From: Clostridiaceae bacterium
GTDB taxonomy: Bacteria > Bacillota > Clostridia > Lachnospirales > Lachnospiraceae
NCBI GenBank assembly: GCA_910575585.1
Contig: CAJTGF010000031.1
Location: forward strand, 1-55,475
Direction: 5' to 3'
DNA length: 55,475 nt
In this document: positions 1 to 8,521 of the stretch, one piece after another
Numbering within the stretch: position 1 is the first letter of the stretch
How the letters are laid out: each line of letters opens with the position of its first letter
Translations under genes and position numbers: made by a program
The notes under the pieces: model-generated
Told to the model about the DNA's origin: nothing
The model's input: only the letters and a program-made list of their open reading frames with translations
The model's database searches: none

Positions 1-1
1 G

Positions 2-286
2 GAGGAATACCGGATCCGCAGCAAGGAAGGGATCGAACGGCTGGTGAATCTGATCAGCCTGTCCTACAGTGCCATGACCCTGCTTCCTTACAGTGATGAA
101 ACCTTTTCTGAATATCAGTCCGCCAGCGCTCAGGAAACCAGGTACGAAATTGGTCAGCAAATCCAAGCGAGCATAATTTTGTGCAGTTTCGGGAATTTTC
201 TCGAAACTATTAAAAATTGTTCTGCCTTAATAAAGGTCGTAGAAGACTACATTTTATCGGGTTTTAGGAAATTTCAAAAGTTGTAA
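2..286 (+). CDS. C-terminal end of a probable DDE transposase (partial, cut by window start)
   Basis: The reading frame is open from base 2, so the gene begins outside the window and only about 94 C-terminal residues are visible. The stretch holds a YRIRSKEGIERL motif followed by a helical tail (SYSAMTLLPY, SAQETRYEIGQQIQ), which I associate with the end of clostridial IS transposases. The family call comes from recognition of this tail, not from catalytic residues, because the DDE core is not visible. The GTG at 44 is an internal codon, not a start. The frame ends inside the 3' end of the convergent gene at 254-862, so the IS end lies against or within that gene. Confidence 0.55.
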   Translation, partial: EEYRIRSKEGIERLVNLISLSYSAMTLLPYSDETFSEYQSASAQETRYEIGQQIQASIILCSFGNFLETIKNCSALIKVVEDYILSGFRKFQKL

Positions 287-862
287 ACGGGTGTTTCCCT
301 GCTTCAACTCCTCTAATATACGGTCCTTGTTCTCCATAAAAACCGCAAAGCCATCCTCATGGTAAGATGCCGTAAGATACAGATACCCAAGTCTTTTTGA
401 CTCCTTCTTTTCCTGCTGCCCGCTTTCTTCCTGAATAGAGGCATCTTCATTCACAGCCTCGGCTTCCTCTCCCTCTGCCTCGCCAGTTTCCGGCTCTTCC
501 TCCTCTTCAACCTCCAGCTCCTCCTCTACCTCTACATACGGCTCAAATACCAGATTGGGACTTATGGACTTTTCATTGTATGTCACTTCATACCGGACCG
601 TCCCCACAGGAACCGTGCCGTCAACTTCAATCTCCTGGATCTTCTCCCTGTTCCAATAGCGGAACCCTGCCAGTTCCAAAGTCCCTTCCTCCATCTGGAA
701 TTCATAATCCAGATTTTTCGTCACCAGGCTCTCCTCCCCAATCAGTTTCTCCCCTCCATAAGCCAAAGACGAGTACTCCACCATGGCAATCCCGGTCCCC
801 ATGCCGCCCATAAGGATACCTGAAAGAAAAATCCCTGTCAAAACCTTCTGTACTCTACGCAT
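254..862 (-). CDS. Hypothetical membrane-anchored acidic protein of the PadR/DUF1700 operon
   Basis: No recognised family. The N-terminus (MRRVQKVLTGIFLSGILMGG) is a basic stretch followed by a hydrophobic segment, so it is either a signal peptide or a single membrane anchor. The middle has a very acidic run of Glu (about residues 115-160) that looks like a flexible linker, and the last 50 residues contain a YLYLTASYHEDGF segment of beta character. I chose the ATG at 862 because a GAGAGG-like site lies before it; ATG 871 and TTG 895 are weaker alternatives. It overlaps the end of the DUF1700 gene by a few bases, so the two are translationally coupled. The 3' end runs into the transposase frame, so the original C-terminus may have been altered by an insertion. 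Confidence 0.6.
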   Translation of the reverse strand: MRRVQKVLTGIFLSGILMGGMGTGIAMVEYSSLAYGGEKLIGEESLVTKNLDYEFQMEEGTLELAGFRYWNREKIQEIEVDGTVPVGTVRYEVTYNEKSISPNLVFEPYVEVEEELEVEEEEEPETGEAEGEEAEAVNEDASIQEESGQQEKKESKRLGYLYLTASYHEDGFAVFMENKDRILEELKQGNTRLQLLKFPKTR

Positions 863-1985
863 CCTGTCCATCCCCCTCTCTCTGCTGTATCGCAAACTCC
901 TCCGGCCCGGCAGGAGCTTCCTTCCTCCTTGCCTTCATCACACGCTCCGGCCTATGTATCCTCCGCCTGATGCTTTCCTGCCCTGCCTTTCCTGACTCAT
1001 TTAGCGCATTCTCTTCCGGAAATCTTTTTGACGCAGCAGCTTTGCCTGCTCTACGCCTCCAAAGAAAGGTCATCCCTAATCCTGCTGCGGAAAACATGCA
1101 GCATACCAGACCAGCACAGCCAATGGTAACTCCAGCCAAAGGATATCCCTGGGTTAAAAGAACCATCAAAAGTCCCATTGCAAAGAGACTGAACAACCCA
1201 AATCCCGCCGCAAAAACCGAGAACATGATCCAGCACCCGTTCCATATCAGCCGGATCCCCCACAGGGCAATATCCGCCGCCCATTGTATCATTTTTCGGA
1301 TCCCCCTGCACAGGGAATGAAATCCTCTGCCTGCAAATCCCCTGCTGCCTATTACCACCGCGTTTCCTGTCATACTTCCAGTTCTCCTCCTTTGCATATC
1401 CCGGGATATTCTAGCATCTTCTCTGGTTCTATGAGACGCATCGCCGCCTCTTTGCGCCGCCGTTCCAGTGTCCTGACCGGTTGGATCCGCCTCCAGCCCC
1501 GGCAGCCTCTTAATGATCTCCTCCTCCTCTGTCCCACATTCCCCCGACTCTGGACTTTGAAAAACCGCTTGGGAACGCAGCCAGATAAAAGGTCTGCATG
1601 CCTGCCGCCATACCCACACCACTGTCCGGACCATCCAGGCGCCTGCTCCTTTCACCCCGCTCTTCAGGGTAGTACCCCCCTTCTCTCCCATCTCCCTCAG
1701 CTTCTGGAGATTTTCACTGCTCTCCTGCCCCAAGACCTTGGAGGACTTTTTCCTGCTTTTTCCTCTGCCGGCAGCATAGTCCACCCTTACGTGGTATGCT
1801 TCCAGGATCTCCCCTGTCAGCTCTGAAAGACTGCCGAAATCCGCGATGACTTCCTCCTCCGTCAATCCTTTTTCCACTTTTATGTCAATATGCTGCTCAT
1901 ATTCGCTGATAATGTCCCTCAATTCATCTTCCTGCAGCACGGAAAGGGACTTTTCCAATTCTGATAAAAATTCATTCTTCCCCAT
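855..1985 (-). CDS. DUF1700 (HAAS) domain membrane protein
   Basis: About 376 residues. The first 75 residues (MGKNEFLSELEKSLSVL, then helices rich in Glu and Leu, EEEVIADFGS) match the HAAS/DUF1700 helical domain usually encoded beside PadR regulators and thought to relay envelope signals. A long basic, low-complexity stretch follows (about 75-240). Several hydrophobic segments lie around residues 250-330 (WGIRLIWNGCWIMFSVFAAGFG, then GLLMVLLTQGYPLAGVTIG), so the protein sits in the membrane. The ATG at 1985 is preceded by GGAGAG at good spacing; an in-frame ATG at 2018 has no site. It lies 56 bases after padR in the same direction. The function of the extended middle is unknown. Confidence 0.8.
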   Translation of the reverse strand: MGKNEFLSELEKSLSVLQEDELRDIISEYEQHIDIKVEKGLTEEEVIADFGSLSELTGEILEAYHVRVDYAAGRGKSRKKSSKVLGQESSENLQKLREMGEKGGTTLKSGVKGAGAWMVRTVVWVWRQACRPFIWLRSQAVFQSPESGECGTEEEEIIKRLPGLEADPTGQDTGTAAQRGGDASHRTREDARISRDMQRRRTGSMTGNAVVIGSRGFAGRGFHSLCRGIRKMIQWAADIALWGIRLIWNGCWIMFSVFAAGFGLFSLFAMGLLMVLLTQGYPLAGVTIGCAGLVCCMFSAAGLGMTFLWRRRAGKAAASKRFPEENALNESGKAGQESIRRRIHRPERVMKARRKEAPAGPEEFAIQQREGDGQDA

Positions 1986-2041
1986 AATGCTCTCCATTCT
2001 ACCGCCCATCAGCGGCATATCTTGTCATTCAGCGTTGCCAT

Positions 2042-2371
2042 TCAGCCGCCTTCATCGCTGATATTCTGCTTAAGAAACTTCCACACACGTTCCGACAGCT
2101 CCATCCACTCTTTCTCCAGACTGTCCCTGTACAAAATCCCTGCCGCTGTCACATGGTAGTATTTCCTGGGAGGGCCTTCTGTAGATTCCCGCAGGTAGGT
2201 TTCAAAATAATGTTCATTGGTCAGACGCTTCAAAAGAGGGTAAATGGTCCCTTCATTTACGTTCACCACTTTAGATACCTCCTCTACCAGCTCATAGCCA
2301 TACATATCCCGCTGTCGGACAGACTCAAGCACAATCAGCTCCAGGACGCCTTTTTTAAATTGTGCGTTCAT
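2042..2371 (-). CDS. PadR family transcriptional regulator
   Basis: A 109-residue winged-helix regulator of the short PadR type. Visible hallmarks are the N-terminal MNAQFKKGVLELIVLESV helix, the MYGYELVEEVS segment, the recognition helix in NEGTIYPLLKRL and the wing GPPRKYYHVTAAG. Length and motif order are normal for the family. It is the first gene of a three-gene leftward operon with the DUF1700 protein and the acidic membrane protein. Ribosome site AAGGAGGA lies just upstream of the ATG. A palindrome overlapping its promoter (2411-2429) suggests autorepression, the usual mode for PadR regulators; the inducing signal is not evident. Confidence 0.93.
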   Translation of the reverse strand: MNAQFKKGVLELIVLESVRQRDMYGYELVEEVSKVVNVNEGTIYPLLKRLTNEHYFETYLRESTEGPPRKYYHVTAAGILYRDSLEKEWMELSERVWKFLKQNISDEGG

Positions 2372-2397
2372 ATTGATCCTATCCTCCTTATGGTTTT

Positions 2398-2429
2398 ATA
2401 TTATACCAACTACTTGGCAATGTCAAGTA
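2398..2429 (-). promoter_or_regulatory. padR operon promoter with overlapping palindromic operator
   Basis: On the minus strand TTGACA (2421-2426) is followed after 17 bases by TAATAT (2398-2403); TATAAT at 2400-2405 gives a 15-base spacer. The imperfect dyad TACTTG-N7-CAAGTA (2411-2429) covers the -35 element, a good place for repression by the PadR protein encoded 27 bases downstream. The motifs are seen; the binding is inferred. Confidence 0.65.
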
Positions 2430-2482
2430 CTAATTATTTAATAATAGTCTTCCACAACCAGATACAAAGTTGCAAACAAATA

Positions 2483-2512
2483 AAACAAAAGCTCCCAGAA
2501 ACATTGGGATAC
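2483..2512 (-). terminator. Probable terminator after the SDR remnant
   Basis: On the minus strand a short stem TCCCA-N7-TGGGA (2493-2509) is followed by GCTTTTGTTTTATTT. It sits downstream of the truncated dehydrogenase gene and upstream of the padR promoter. The stem is short, so termination may be weak. Confidence 0.4.
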
Positions 2513-2567
2513 CCCTGTCTCTAAAAGCTTTTTATGGTTCGGCGGCCACGATTCGCCAATACGATAT

Positions 2568-2963
2568 TTAATTGGTGCCTATACTCATAGTCTCCGGAAG
2601 CGTGCTGCCTCCGTCAATAACAATCTGCGAACCTGTCAGATAGCTGGATTCGTCGCTCATCTCTTCAAACGGAGCCAACCGGCACACTCCCGCATTACAG
2701 CAGGCAATATCCAGCCGGCCAAAGCGCTCCGCTGTCTGCGCGGCGGCGGCTTTCATCTGCTCTCTGTCTGCCACATTGGCCACCACGGTGATAATCTCTG
2801 CGTTGTATTCTCTGCGGAGCTTTTCCGCAGCGTCCTCAACCTCCTTAGAGATATCCACCATACACAGTTTTGCCCCATATTTCACGTACGCCTCTGCGAT
2901 CCCCTGGCCCAGACCAGCTGCAGCGCCTGTGATCAAAGCCGTCTTTCCTTCCAGTTTTGCCAT
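2568..2963 (-). pseudogene. SDR-family dehydrogenase with an internal in-frame deletion
   Basis: The first ~108 residues are a normal classical short-chain dehydrogenase N-terminus: TGAAAGLGQGIA (TGxxxGxG cofactor site), ADR-type acidic residue after beta 2 (MVDIS), and the CNAGV motif. The frame then jumps at FEEMSDE directly to SSYLTGSQIVIDGGSTLPE, the family's C-terminal end. Complete members have about 250-260 residues; this one has 131. The missing ~125 residues include the catalytic Ser and the YxxxK pair, so it cannot be an active dehydrogenase. The reading frame is intact, so deletion is recent or the stub is tolerated. A GAGGAG site precedes the ATG, 24 bases after the DUF1015 stop. 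Confidence 0.85.
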
Positions 2964-2987
2964 AATCTCTTTCTCCTCTTTTACACG

Positions 2988-4235
2988 TTACAACCGATGG
3001 ATAAATATCCCGCTCCGCAGCTTCGGTTCAAACCACGTAGACTTAGGCGGCATCAACATCCCCGCGTCAGCCACCGCAAACAATTCCTGGATTGAGGTGG
3101 GATACATGGAAAACGCCACAGCCATATCCTCCTTAACCCGCCGCTCCAGTTCCTTAAGGCCGCGGATGCCGCCTATAAAATCGATCCGCTTGTCCACTCT
3201 GGGATCCCCGATGCCCAGCACAGGCCCCAGAAGATGATCCTGAAGCAGGGATACATCCAACCCCTTCACCGGGTCGGCGATGCGAAGATGGTCCTTGATC
3301 CTCAAAAGATACCACTGGCCTCCCACATACATGCCGAAAGTCCCCTTCTCTGTGGGAGCGTAAGCCGCCGTTCCCACCTTTGCCACGTCAAAGCTCTCAT
3401 AGACTGCGGTAAAAAACTTCTCCATAGACAGCCCGTTTAAATCCTTTACTACACGGTTGTAGGGCATGATCATCAGCTGGTCCTCCGGGAACAGCACAGA
3501 CAAAAAGCTGTTGTAGGGCTCCTCCCCGGTAACCTTCCGGCCTATCTGCGCCTGTGCCTCTCTTCTCATCAGCCCCACTTTCGCCGCCGAAGCCGCTCTG
3601 TGGTGTCCGTCGGCAATATAGGTAGCCGGGATCTGCCGGAATGCGTCCTCAATATCCTGAACCATCCCTTTATCTCCCACCCGCCACACCTTATGTCCGA
3701 TCCCATCCTCAGACACAAAATCATAGATCGGCTTATCCTCCATAACCTTTTCCATGATGCCCGCCAGCGTTTCGCTGCGGCGGTACGCCAGAAAAATGGG
3801 ACCGGTGTGGGCGTTTGTTACCTCCACATGGCGGATCCTGTCAAGCTCCTTGTCCTCCCTGGTGTTCTCGTGCTTCTTGATCACGCCGTTTACATAGTCA
3901 TCCACCGAAGAGCAGGCCACGATGCCTGTCTGGCTCCGGCCGTTCATAGTCAGCTGGTACAGATAATAGCAGGCTTCCTCATCTGTCACAAAAGTCCCGT
4001 CCTGGATCCTTGCATCCAAAAGCTCCCTGGCCTTCTGGTACACCCTCTCGTCATAGGTGTCCACATCATCCCCAAACTGGGTCTCCGCCCTGTCAATGTT
4101 CAGAAATGAAAGGGTTTTCCCCTTCACCTCGTCACAGGCTTCCTTCCGGCTGTATACATCATAAGGCAGCGCCGCCACTTTAGAAACTGCAGCCGCATCC
4201 GGTCTGACACAGACAAACGGTTTCACTGTCGCCAT
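2988..4235 (-). CDS. DUF1015 family protein
   Basis: A 415-residue soluble protein that matches the DUF1015 (COG4198) family in length and motifs: MATVKPFVCVRPD start, LPYDVYSRKEA, the YIADGHHRAASA segment (about 207-218) and the C-terminal DPRVDKRIDFIGG. The family is found repeatedly beside serA and serC in Clostridia, as here, but its biochemical role is not established; the conserved DGHHR segment suggests a metal or nucleotide site. Ribosome site GGGAGGAA precedes the ATG. It follows serA after about 300 bases that contain a long inverted repeat, so it may be only partly cotranscribed with serC-serA. Confidence 0.88.
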   Translation of the reverse strand: MATVKPFVCVRPDAAAVSKVAALPYDVYSRKEACDEVKGKTLSFLNIDRAETQFGDDVDTYDERVYQKARELLDARIQDGTFVTDEEACYYLYQLTMNGRSQTGIVACSSVDDYVNGVIKKHENTREDKELDRIRHVEVTNAHTGPIFLAYRRSETLAGIMEKVMEDKPIYDFVSEDGIGHKVWRVGDKGMVQDIEDAFRQIPATYIADGHHRAASAAKVGLMRREAQAQIGRKVTGEEPYNSFLSVLFPEDQLMIMPYNRVVKDLNGLSMEKFFTAVYESFDVAKVGTAAYAPTEKGTFGMYVGGQWYLLRIKDHLRIADPVKGLDVSLLQDHLLGPVLGIGDPRVDKRIDFIGGIRGLKELERRVKEDMAVAFSMYPTSIQELFAVADAGMLMPPKSTWFEPKLRSGIFIHRL

Positions 4236-4261
4236 AAATACTTCCTCCCTTATAGATCAAT

Positions 4262-4420
4262 GTACTCTCAGAGTCTCTTTGTGCCTGATTTTGTGAGATG
4301 ATTTTTTGTCAGATGTGCATAAATTTATGAGGCGTACGTGGAACGTGCGTTGATTAAATTTATGTGCATATGACGGAAAATCATCCACAAATGCAGGTGC
4401 AAGAGGGATTCCGAGAGTAC
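4262..4420. repeat. Long imperfect inverted repeat (two 66-base arms) between serA and DUF1015
   Basis: The arms 4262-4327 and 4355-4420 are equal in length and mostly complementary (the ends GTACTCTC/GAGAGTAC and the inner ATAAATTTA/TAAATTTAT match exactly; about a fifth of positions differ). The loop is 27 bases. No reading frame worth calling lies within. The shape fits a MITE-like element or a transcribed hairpin. A second, small dyad AGGGGAAC-N18-GTTCCCCT follows at 4426-4459. Confidence 0.8.
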
Positions 4421-4425
4421 ATATC

Positions 4426-4459
4426 AGGGGAACCACAGGCATGACTCCGCAGTTCCCCT
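4426..4459. other. Stem-loop downstream of serA
   Basis: Perfect 8-bp arms AGGGGAAC and GTTCCCCT with an 18-base loop, 75 bases after the serA stop. It has no clear T-run on the minus strand, so it is more likely an RNA-stabilising or processing hairpin than a full terminator. Confidence 0.4.
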
Positions 4460-4534
4460 TTCCTCTGTCTTCATGTAACTACACGCAAATCCCTTGTACA
4501 TCTGCCTTTTTAACGGATCTGTATGCAGCGTTCT

Positions 4535-5698
4535 CTACTTCACAACTCTGACCCTGCACACTCCGTCAATACTGCCAAGCTTTTCGATCACAGCATCGTC
4601 AACCGTATTCTCCAGATCCAGCAGCGTGTAGGCAAACTTATCTTTACTCTTATTCGTCATATCGGAAATATTGACCCCGGCCGCAGCCAGCGTCCCCGTC
4701 ACCTGACCGATCATATTGGGGATGTTCTTGTGGAACACCGCCACCCGGCTGGCCATGCGGCACACGCCCATATCACAGGCCGGGAAATTAACGGAATTGC
4801 GGATATTTCCGTTTTCCAGGTAATCCATCAGCTCTTCCACCGCCATTCTGGCGCAGTTGTCCTCAGACTCCTCGGTGGAAGCCCCCAGATGAGGGATAGC
4901 GATAGCTCCTTTCATATTTACAGACTTGGGATTGGGGAAGTCGGTCACATACCGGCCCACCTTTCCGCTTTCCAGAGCAGACGCCATAGCATCGTCCTTC
5001 ACCAGCAGATCCCTGGCAAAGTTAAGGATCACCACACCGTCCTTCATCTTTCCTAAAGTCTCCTCATTGATCATCTCTTTCGTGGCGTCCATAAGGGGAA
5101 CATGAAGCGTAATAAAATCGCACTCCTCATAAATGCTGTCTACCGCCGTAATATGCTTCACATCTCTGGACAGCATCCAGGCTGCATTGACGGATATGAA
5201 CGGGTCGTATCCATAGACCTCCATGCCAAGGGCAGCCGCGGCGTTGGCTACCTCGGCTCCGATAGCGCCCAGGCCGATAACCCCCAGCTTCTTGCCTTTG
5301 ATCTCACATCCCGCGAAATCCTTCTTTCCCTTTTCCACCGTCTTGGCGATATTGGGGTCGTCCTTAATACCCTGACACCACTGGATACCGCCTACCACGT
5401 CGCGGGAGGCCAAAAACAGCCCGGCCAGAACCAGTTCCTTCACGCCGTTGGCATTGGCCCCCGGAGTGTTGAACACCACGATGCCCTTCTCGGCGCAGGA
5501 ATCCAGAGGGATATTGTTCACCCCGGCTCCGGCCCTGGCAATGGCCAAAAGACTCTTTGGCATCTCCATATCATGCATGGAGCCGCTGCGCACCAACACG
5601 CCCTGGGCCTCATCAAAAGCATCCGTCATGGTGTATTCACCGGTAAATAGATCGGTTCCGCATTTGGAAATATTGTTAATGCAATGGATTGTTCTCAT
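4535..5698 (-). CDS. serA: D-3-phosphoglycerate dehydrogenase
   Basis: Catalyses NAD-dependent oxidation of 3-phosphoglycerate to 3-phosphohydroxypyruvate, the first step of serine synthesis. The 387 residues show the D-2-hydroxyacid dehydrogenase fold: GAGVNNI early substrate loop, the NAD motif GLGAIGAEVA (about 141-150), the catalytic Arg in NFARDLLV, Glu in the following segment, and the catalytic His in HLGASTEES. A C-terminal ACT domain (VTGTLAAAGVNISDM to the end) fits serine feedback. This is the short SerA type. Its start overlaps the serC stop by 4 bases, so the two are translationally coupled. Confidence 0.95.
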   Translation of the reverse strand: MRTIHCINNISKCGTDLFTGEYTMTDAFDEAQGVLVRSGSMHDMEMPKSLLAIARAGAGVNNIPLDSCAEKGIVVFNTPGANANGVKELVLAGLFLASRDVVGGIQWCQGIKDDPNIAKTVEKGKKDFAGCEIKGKKLGVIGLGAIGAEVANAAAALGMEVYGYDPFISVNAAWMLSRDVKHITAVDSIYEECDFITLHVPLMDATKEMINEETLGKMKDGVVILNFARDLLVKDDAMASALESGKVGRYVTDFPNPKSVNMKGAIAIPHLGASTEESEDNCARMAVEELMDYLENGNIRNSVNFPACDMGVCRMASRVAVFHKNIPNMIGQVTGTLAAAGVNISDMTNKSKDKFAYTLLDLENTVDDAVIEKLGSIDGVCRVRVVK

Positions 5699-6780
5699 GC
5701 TTTGTGCGCCTCCTCAAACTCTTTCATAAATGCCACCAGCTTCTCCACGCCCTCAATAGGCATAGCATTGTAAATGCTGGCTCTCATGCCGCCTACGCTG
5801 CGGTGTCCCTTCAGGTTCACAAACCCGGCGGCTGCGGCCTCCTTGACAAACAGCGCGTCTAAATCCGCGTCCCCTGTGACGAAAGGAACATTCATAAGAG
5901 ACCGGTCTTCTTTCACCACAGTACCCTTAAACAGGCTGCTGCCATCCAGGAAATCATAAAGGATCTTCGCTTTCTTCTCATTGTACTCCTTCATAGCAGC
6001 CAGACCGCCTTTTGCTTTCAGCCACTTAAACACTTTGCCGCAGATATAGATGCCGTAGGCCGGCGGCGTATTGTACAGAGATTTGGCGTCCGCATGGATC
6101 TTGTACTGGCACATAGTAGGTGTTCCGGGAAGCACGTCCTCCGTGATCAAATCTTCCCTGATAATGACAATGACCACACCGGCCGGCCCGATATTTTTCT
6201 GAACGCCGCCGTACATGATGCCGTACTTTGACACGTCCACCGGCTCAGACAAAAAGCAGGAGGACACGTCCGCCACCAGCGTTTTTCCCTTGGTGTTGGG
6301 CAGCTCCTTAAATTTTGTGCCGTAGATGGTGTTGTTCTCGCAGATATACACATAGTCCGCATCCTCGGAAACAGGCAGATCCGAACAATCCGGAATATAG
6401 CTGAAAGTCTTATCCTCGCTGGAAGCCAGCGCGTTGGCCTTGCCGTATTTCTGCGCTTCCTTAAACGCCTTTTTAGCCCACTGGCCTGTAATGATATAAT
6501 CCGCCACACCGTTTTTCATAAGGTTCTGAGGGATCATGGAAAACTGCAGATGCGCTCCCCCCTGTAAAAACAGCACCTTGTAATTATCGGGAATATTTAA
6601 CAGCTCCCGAAGGTCCGCCTCCGCCTCCTGAATAATGGTTTCATATACCTTAGAGCGGTGTGACATCTCCATCACCGACATGCCGCTTCCCTTGTAATCC
6701 AGCATCTCTGCCGCCGCTTCCTTCAATACCTCTTCCGGCAATACCGCCGGTCCTGCTGAAAAATTGTACACTCTGCTCAT
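5695..6780 (-). CDS. serC: Phosphoserine aminotransferase
   Basis: PLP enzyme that converts 3-phosphohydroxypyruvate and glutamate to phosphoserine and 2-oxoglutarate. At 361 residues it has normal length. Visible motifs are the N-terminal YNFSAGPAVLPEEVL, SGMSVMEMSHRS, the LFLQGGAHLQF phosphate-binding loop, and the PLP lysine in YGGVQKNIGPAG (about residue 194). It sits 28 bases after ilvB and overlaps serA by 4 bases, so it probably belongs to one transcript from the leuB promoter. The phosphatase (serB) that would complete serine synthesis is not in this window. Confidence 0.96.
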   Translation of the reverse strand: MSRVYNFSAGPAVLPEEVLKEAAAEMLDYKGSGMSVMEMSHRSKVYETIIQEAEADLRELLNIPDNYKVLFLQGGAHLQFSMIPQNLMKNGVADYIITGQWAKKAFKEAQKYGKANALASSEDKTFSYIPDCSDLPVSEDADYVYICENNTIYGTKFKELPNTKGKTLVADVSSCFLSEPVDVSKYGIMYGGVQKNIGPAGVVIVIIREDLITEDVLPGTPTMCQYKIHADAKSLYNTPPAYGIYICGKVFKWLKAKGGLAAMKEYNEKKAKILYDFLDGSSLFKGTVVKEDRSLMNVPFVTGDADLDALFVKEAAAAGFVNLKGHRSVGGMRASIYNAMPIEGVEKLVAFMKEFEEAHKA

Positions 6781-6808
6781 ACCGTGTTCCCCACTCTCCT
6801 CTGAATTT

Positions 6809-8488
6809 TTAAATCTTTAGATCTTTATCGTCAAATGCGTCCGAAATAGCCGCACCTGGAGATACCATTGGAAATACCTTATCGTCACAATGGATCTGGC
6901 AGTCAATGACCACCGGGATATCCAGCTCCATAGCCTCTTTCAGCGCTGCCTGCAGTTCCTCCTTGCCTGTTACCCGGTATGCCTTGGCTCCCATGGCCTC
7001 CGCCACCTTCACGAAATCCACATGGTCATTCAATATGGTATGTGAATACCTCTTTCCGTAGAACAATGTCTGCCACTGGCGGACCATCCCCAGCACATGG
7101 TTGTTGACAACCACCTGGATGACCGGGATATTGTACCTGGTAGCCGTGGCGATCTCGTTCATATTCATCCGGAAACACCCGTCTCCGGCAATATTGAACA
7201 CCTTCTTGTCCTTTCGCCCCATCTTGGCACCGATGGCCGCCCCCAGGCCGTAGCCCATGGTCCCCAGGCCGCCGGAGGTAAGAAGGGTCCGGGAATTTTT
7301 ATATTTATAATACTGGGCCGCCCACATCTGATGCTGTCCCACCTCGGTCACGATGATGGCGTCTCCCTGTGTGGCCTCGTAGATAGCTTCCACCACAGCC
7401 GGCCCTGTCAGCGCATCCTTTTTGTAGCTTAAGGGATACATGTCTTTGAGCCGCTCCACATGGTTTACCCACTCGTCATGATTCTGAGGATCCAGACGGG
7501 CGTTTATCCTCCTCAAAATAATCTTCAAGTCGCCGATAACGCTGGCGTCTGTCCGAATATTCTTATTGATCTCCGCCGGGTCAATATCCAGCTGCAGGAT
7601 TCTGGCGTTTTTAGCAAACTTGGCCGTGTTGCCGGTCACCCGGTCGCTGAACCTGGCTCCCACCACGATCAGAAGATCGCACTCGGTTATGCCGAAATTG
7701 GAAGCCTTGGTGCCGTGCATGCCCACCATGCCGGTGTACAGCTCATGGGTGCCGTCAAACGCCCCCTTGCCCATCAGGGTGTCCCCCACAGGCGCCTGGA
7801 CTTTTCCGGCAAAAACCCGCACCTCGTCCCCGGCGTCCGCCAGATTAGCGCCGCCGCCTACCAGGATAAAAGGCTTCTCGGAACTTTTGATCATCATCAA
7901 AGCCAGCTCAATATCCGCTTCCTCAATGGTATCCGTCTGTCTGGTCGTCTGCTCCGGCTCCTGATACTCATAGTCGTAGGAATTGGCGGTCACGTCCTTG
8001 GTGATATCCACCAACACCGGCCCCGGACGGCCTGACCTGGCGATAACAAAAGCCCGGCGGATAACCGACGCCAGTTTGGTAATATCCTTTACGATAAAAT
8101 TATACTTGGTAATGGGCATGGTCACCCCGGTAATGTCTATCTCCTGGAAGCTGTCTCTTCCAAGAAGGCTTACGCCCACATTGCAGGTAATAGCCACCAT
8201 GGGGATGGAATCCATGTACGCCGTGGCGATTCCCGTCACCAGGTTGGTGGCTCCGGGACCTGACGTGGCAAGACACACGCCTACCTTTCCCGTGGCCCTG
8301 GCGTATCCGTCCGCCGCGTGGGCGGCGCCCTGCTCGTGGGAGGTCAAAATATGGGTTATCTCGTCCTGATGTTTATATAAAGCGTCGTAAATATTCAGAA
8401 TGGAACCGCCGGGATACCCGAACACGGTATCCACGCCCTGTTCTTTCAGACATTCTACAACAATCTCCGCTCCAGTCAAAATCTGCAT
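6809..8488 (-). CDS. ilvB: Acetolactate synthase, large (catalytic) subunit
   Basis: TPP-dependent condensation of two pyruvates, or pyruvate with 2-oxobutyrate, in branched-chain amino-acid synthesis. Hallmarks are the catalytic Glu in HEQGAAHAADGYARATG, the FAD-associated QEIDITGVTMPITKYN segment, and the TPP/Mg motif GDGCFRMNMNE near residue 440. About 559 residues, the usual size. I chose the ATG at 8488 (MQILTGAEIVVE), which has AAGGAG nine bases upstream; the ATG at 8518 has none. No ilvN regulatory subunit follows: the next gene is serC. The small subunit must be elsewhere, or this enzyme works without it. Confidence 0.95.
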   Translation of the reverse strand: MQILTGAEIVVECLKEQGVDTVFGYPGGSILNIYDALYKHQDEITHILTSHEQGAAHAADGYARATGKVGVCLATSGPGATNLVTGIATAYMDSIPMVAITCNVGVSLLGRDSFQEIDITGVTMPITKYNFIVKDITKLASVIRRAFVIARSGRPGPVLVDITKDVTANSYDYEYQEPEQTTRQTDTIEEADIELALMMIKSSEKPFILVGGGANLADAGDEVRVFAGKVQAPVGDTLMGKGAFDGTHELYTGMVGMHGTKASNFGITECDLLIVVGARFSDRVTGNTAKFAKNARILQLDIDPAEINKNIRTDASVIGDLKIILRRINARLDPQNHDEWVNHVERLKDMYPLSYKKDALTGPAVVEAIYEATQGDAIIVTEVGQHQMWAAQYYKYKNSRTLLTSGGLGTMGYGLGAAIGAKMGRKDKKVFNIAGDGCFRMNMNEIATATRYNIPVIQVVVNNHVLGMVRQWQTLFYGKRYSHTILNDHVDFVKVAEAMGAKAYRVTGKEELQAALKEAMELDIPVVIDCQIHCDDKVFPMVSPGAAISDAFDDKDLKI

Positions 8489-8521
8489 AGGCTTTTTCTC
8501 CTTACTGTTCGGTTTCATCTG

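Noticed and set aside
4257-4442. A 61-residue frame on the minus strand between serA and DUF1015
   Set aside because: It lies wholly in the long inverted repeat and the small dyad, has no ribosome site and no recognisable protein features.
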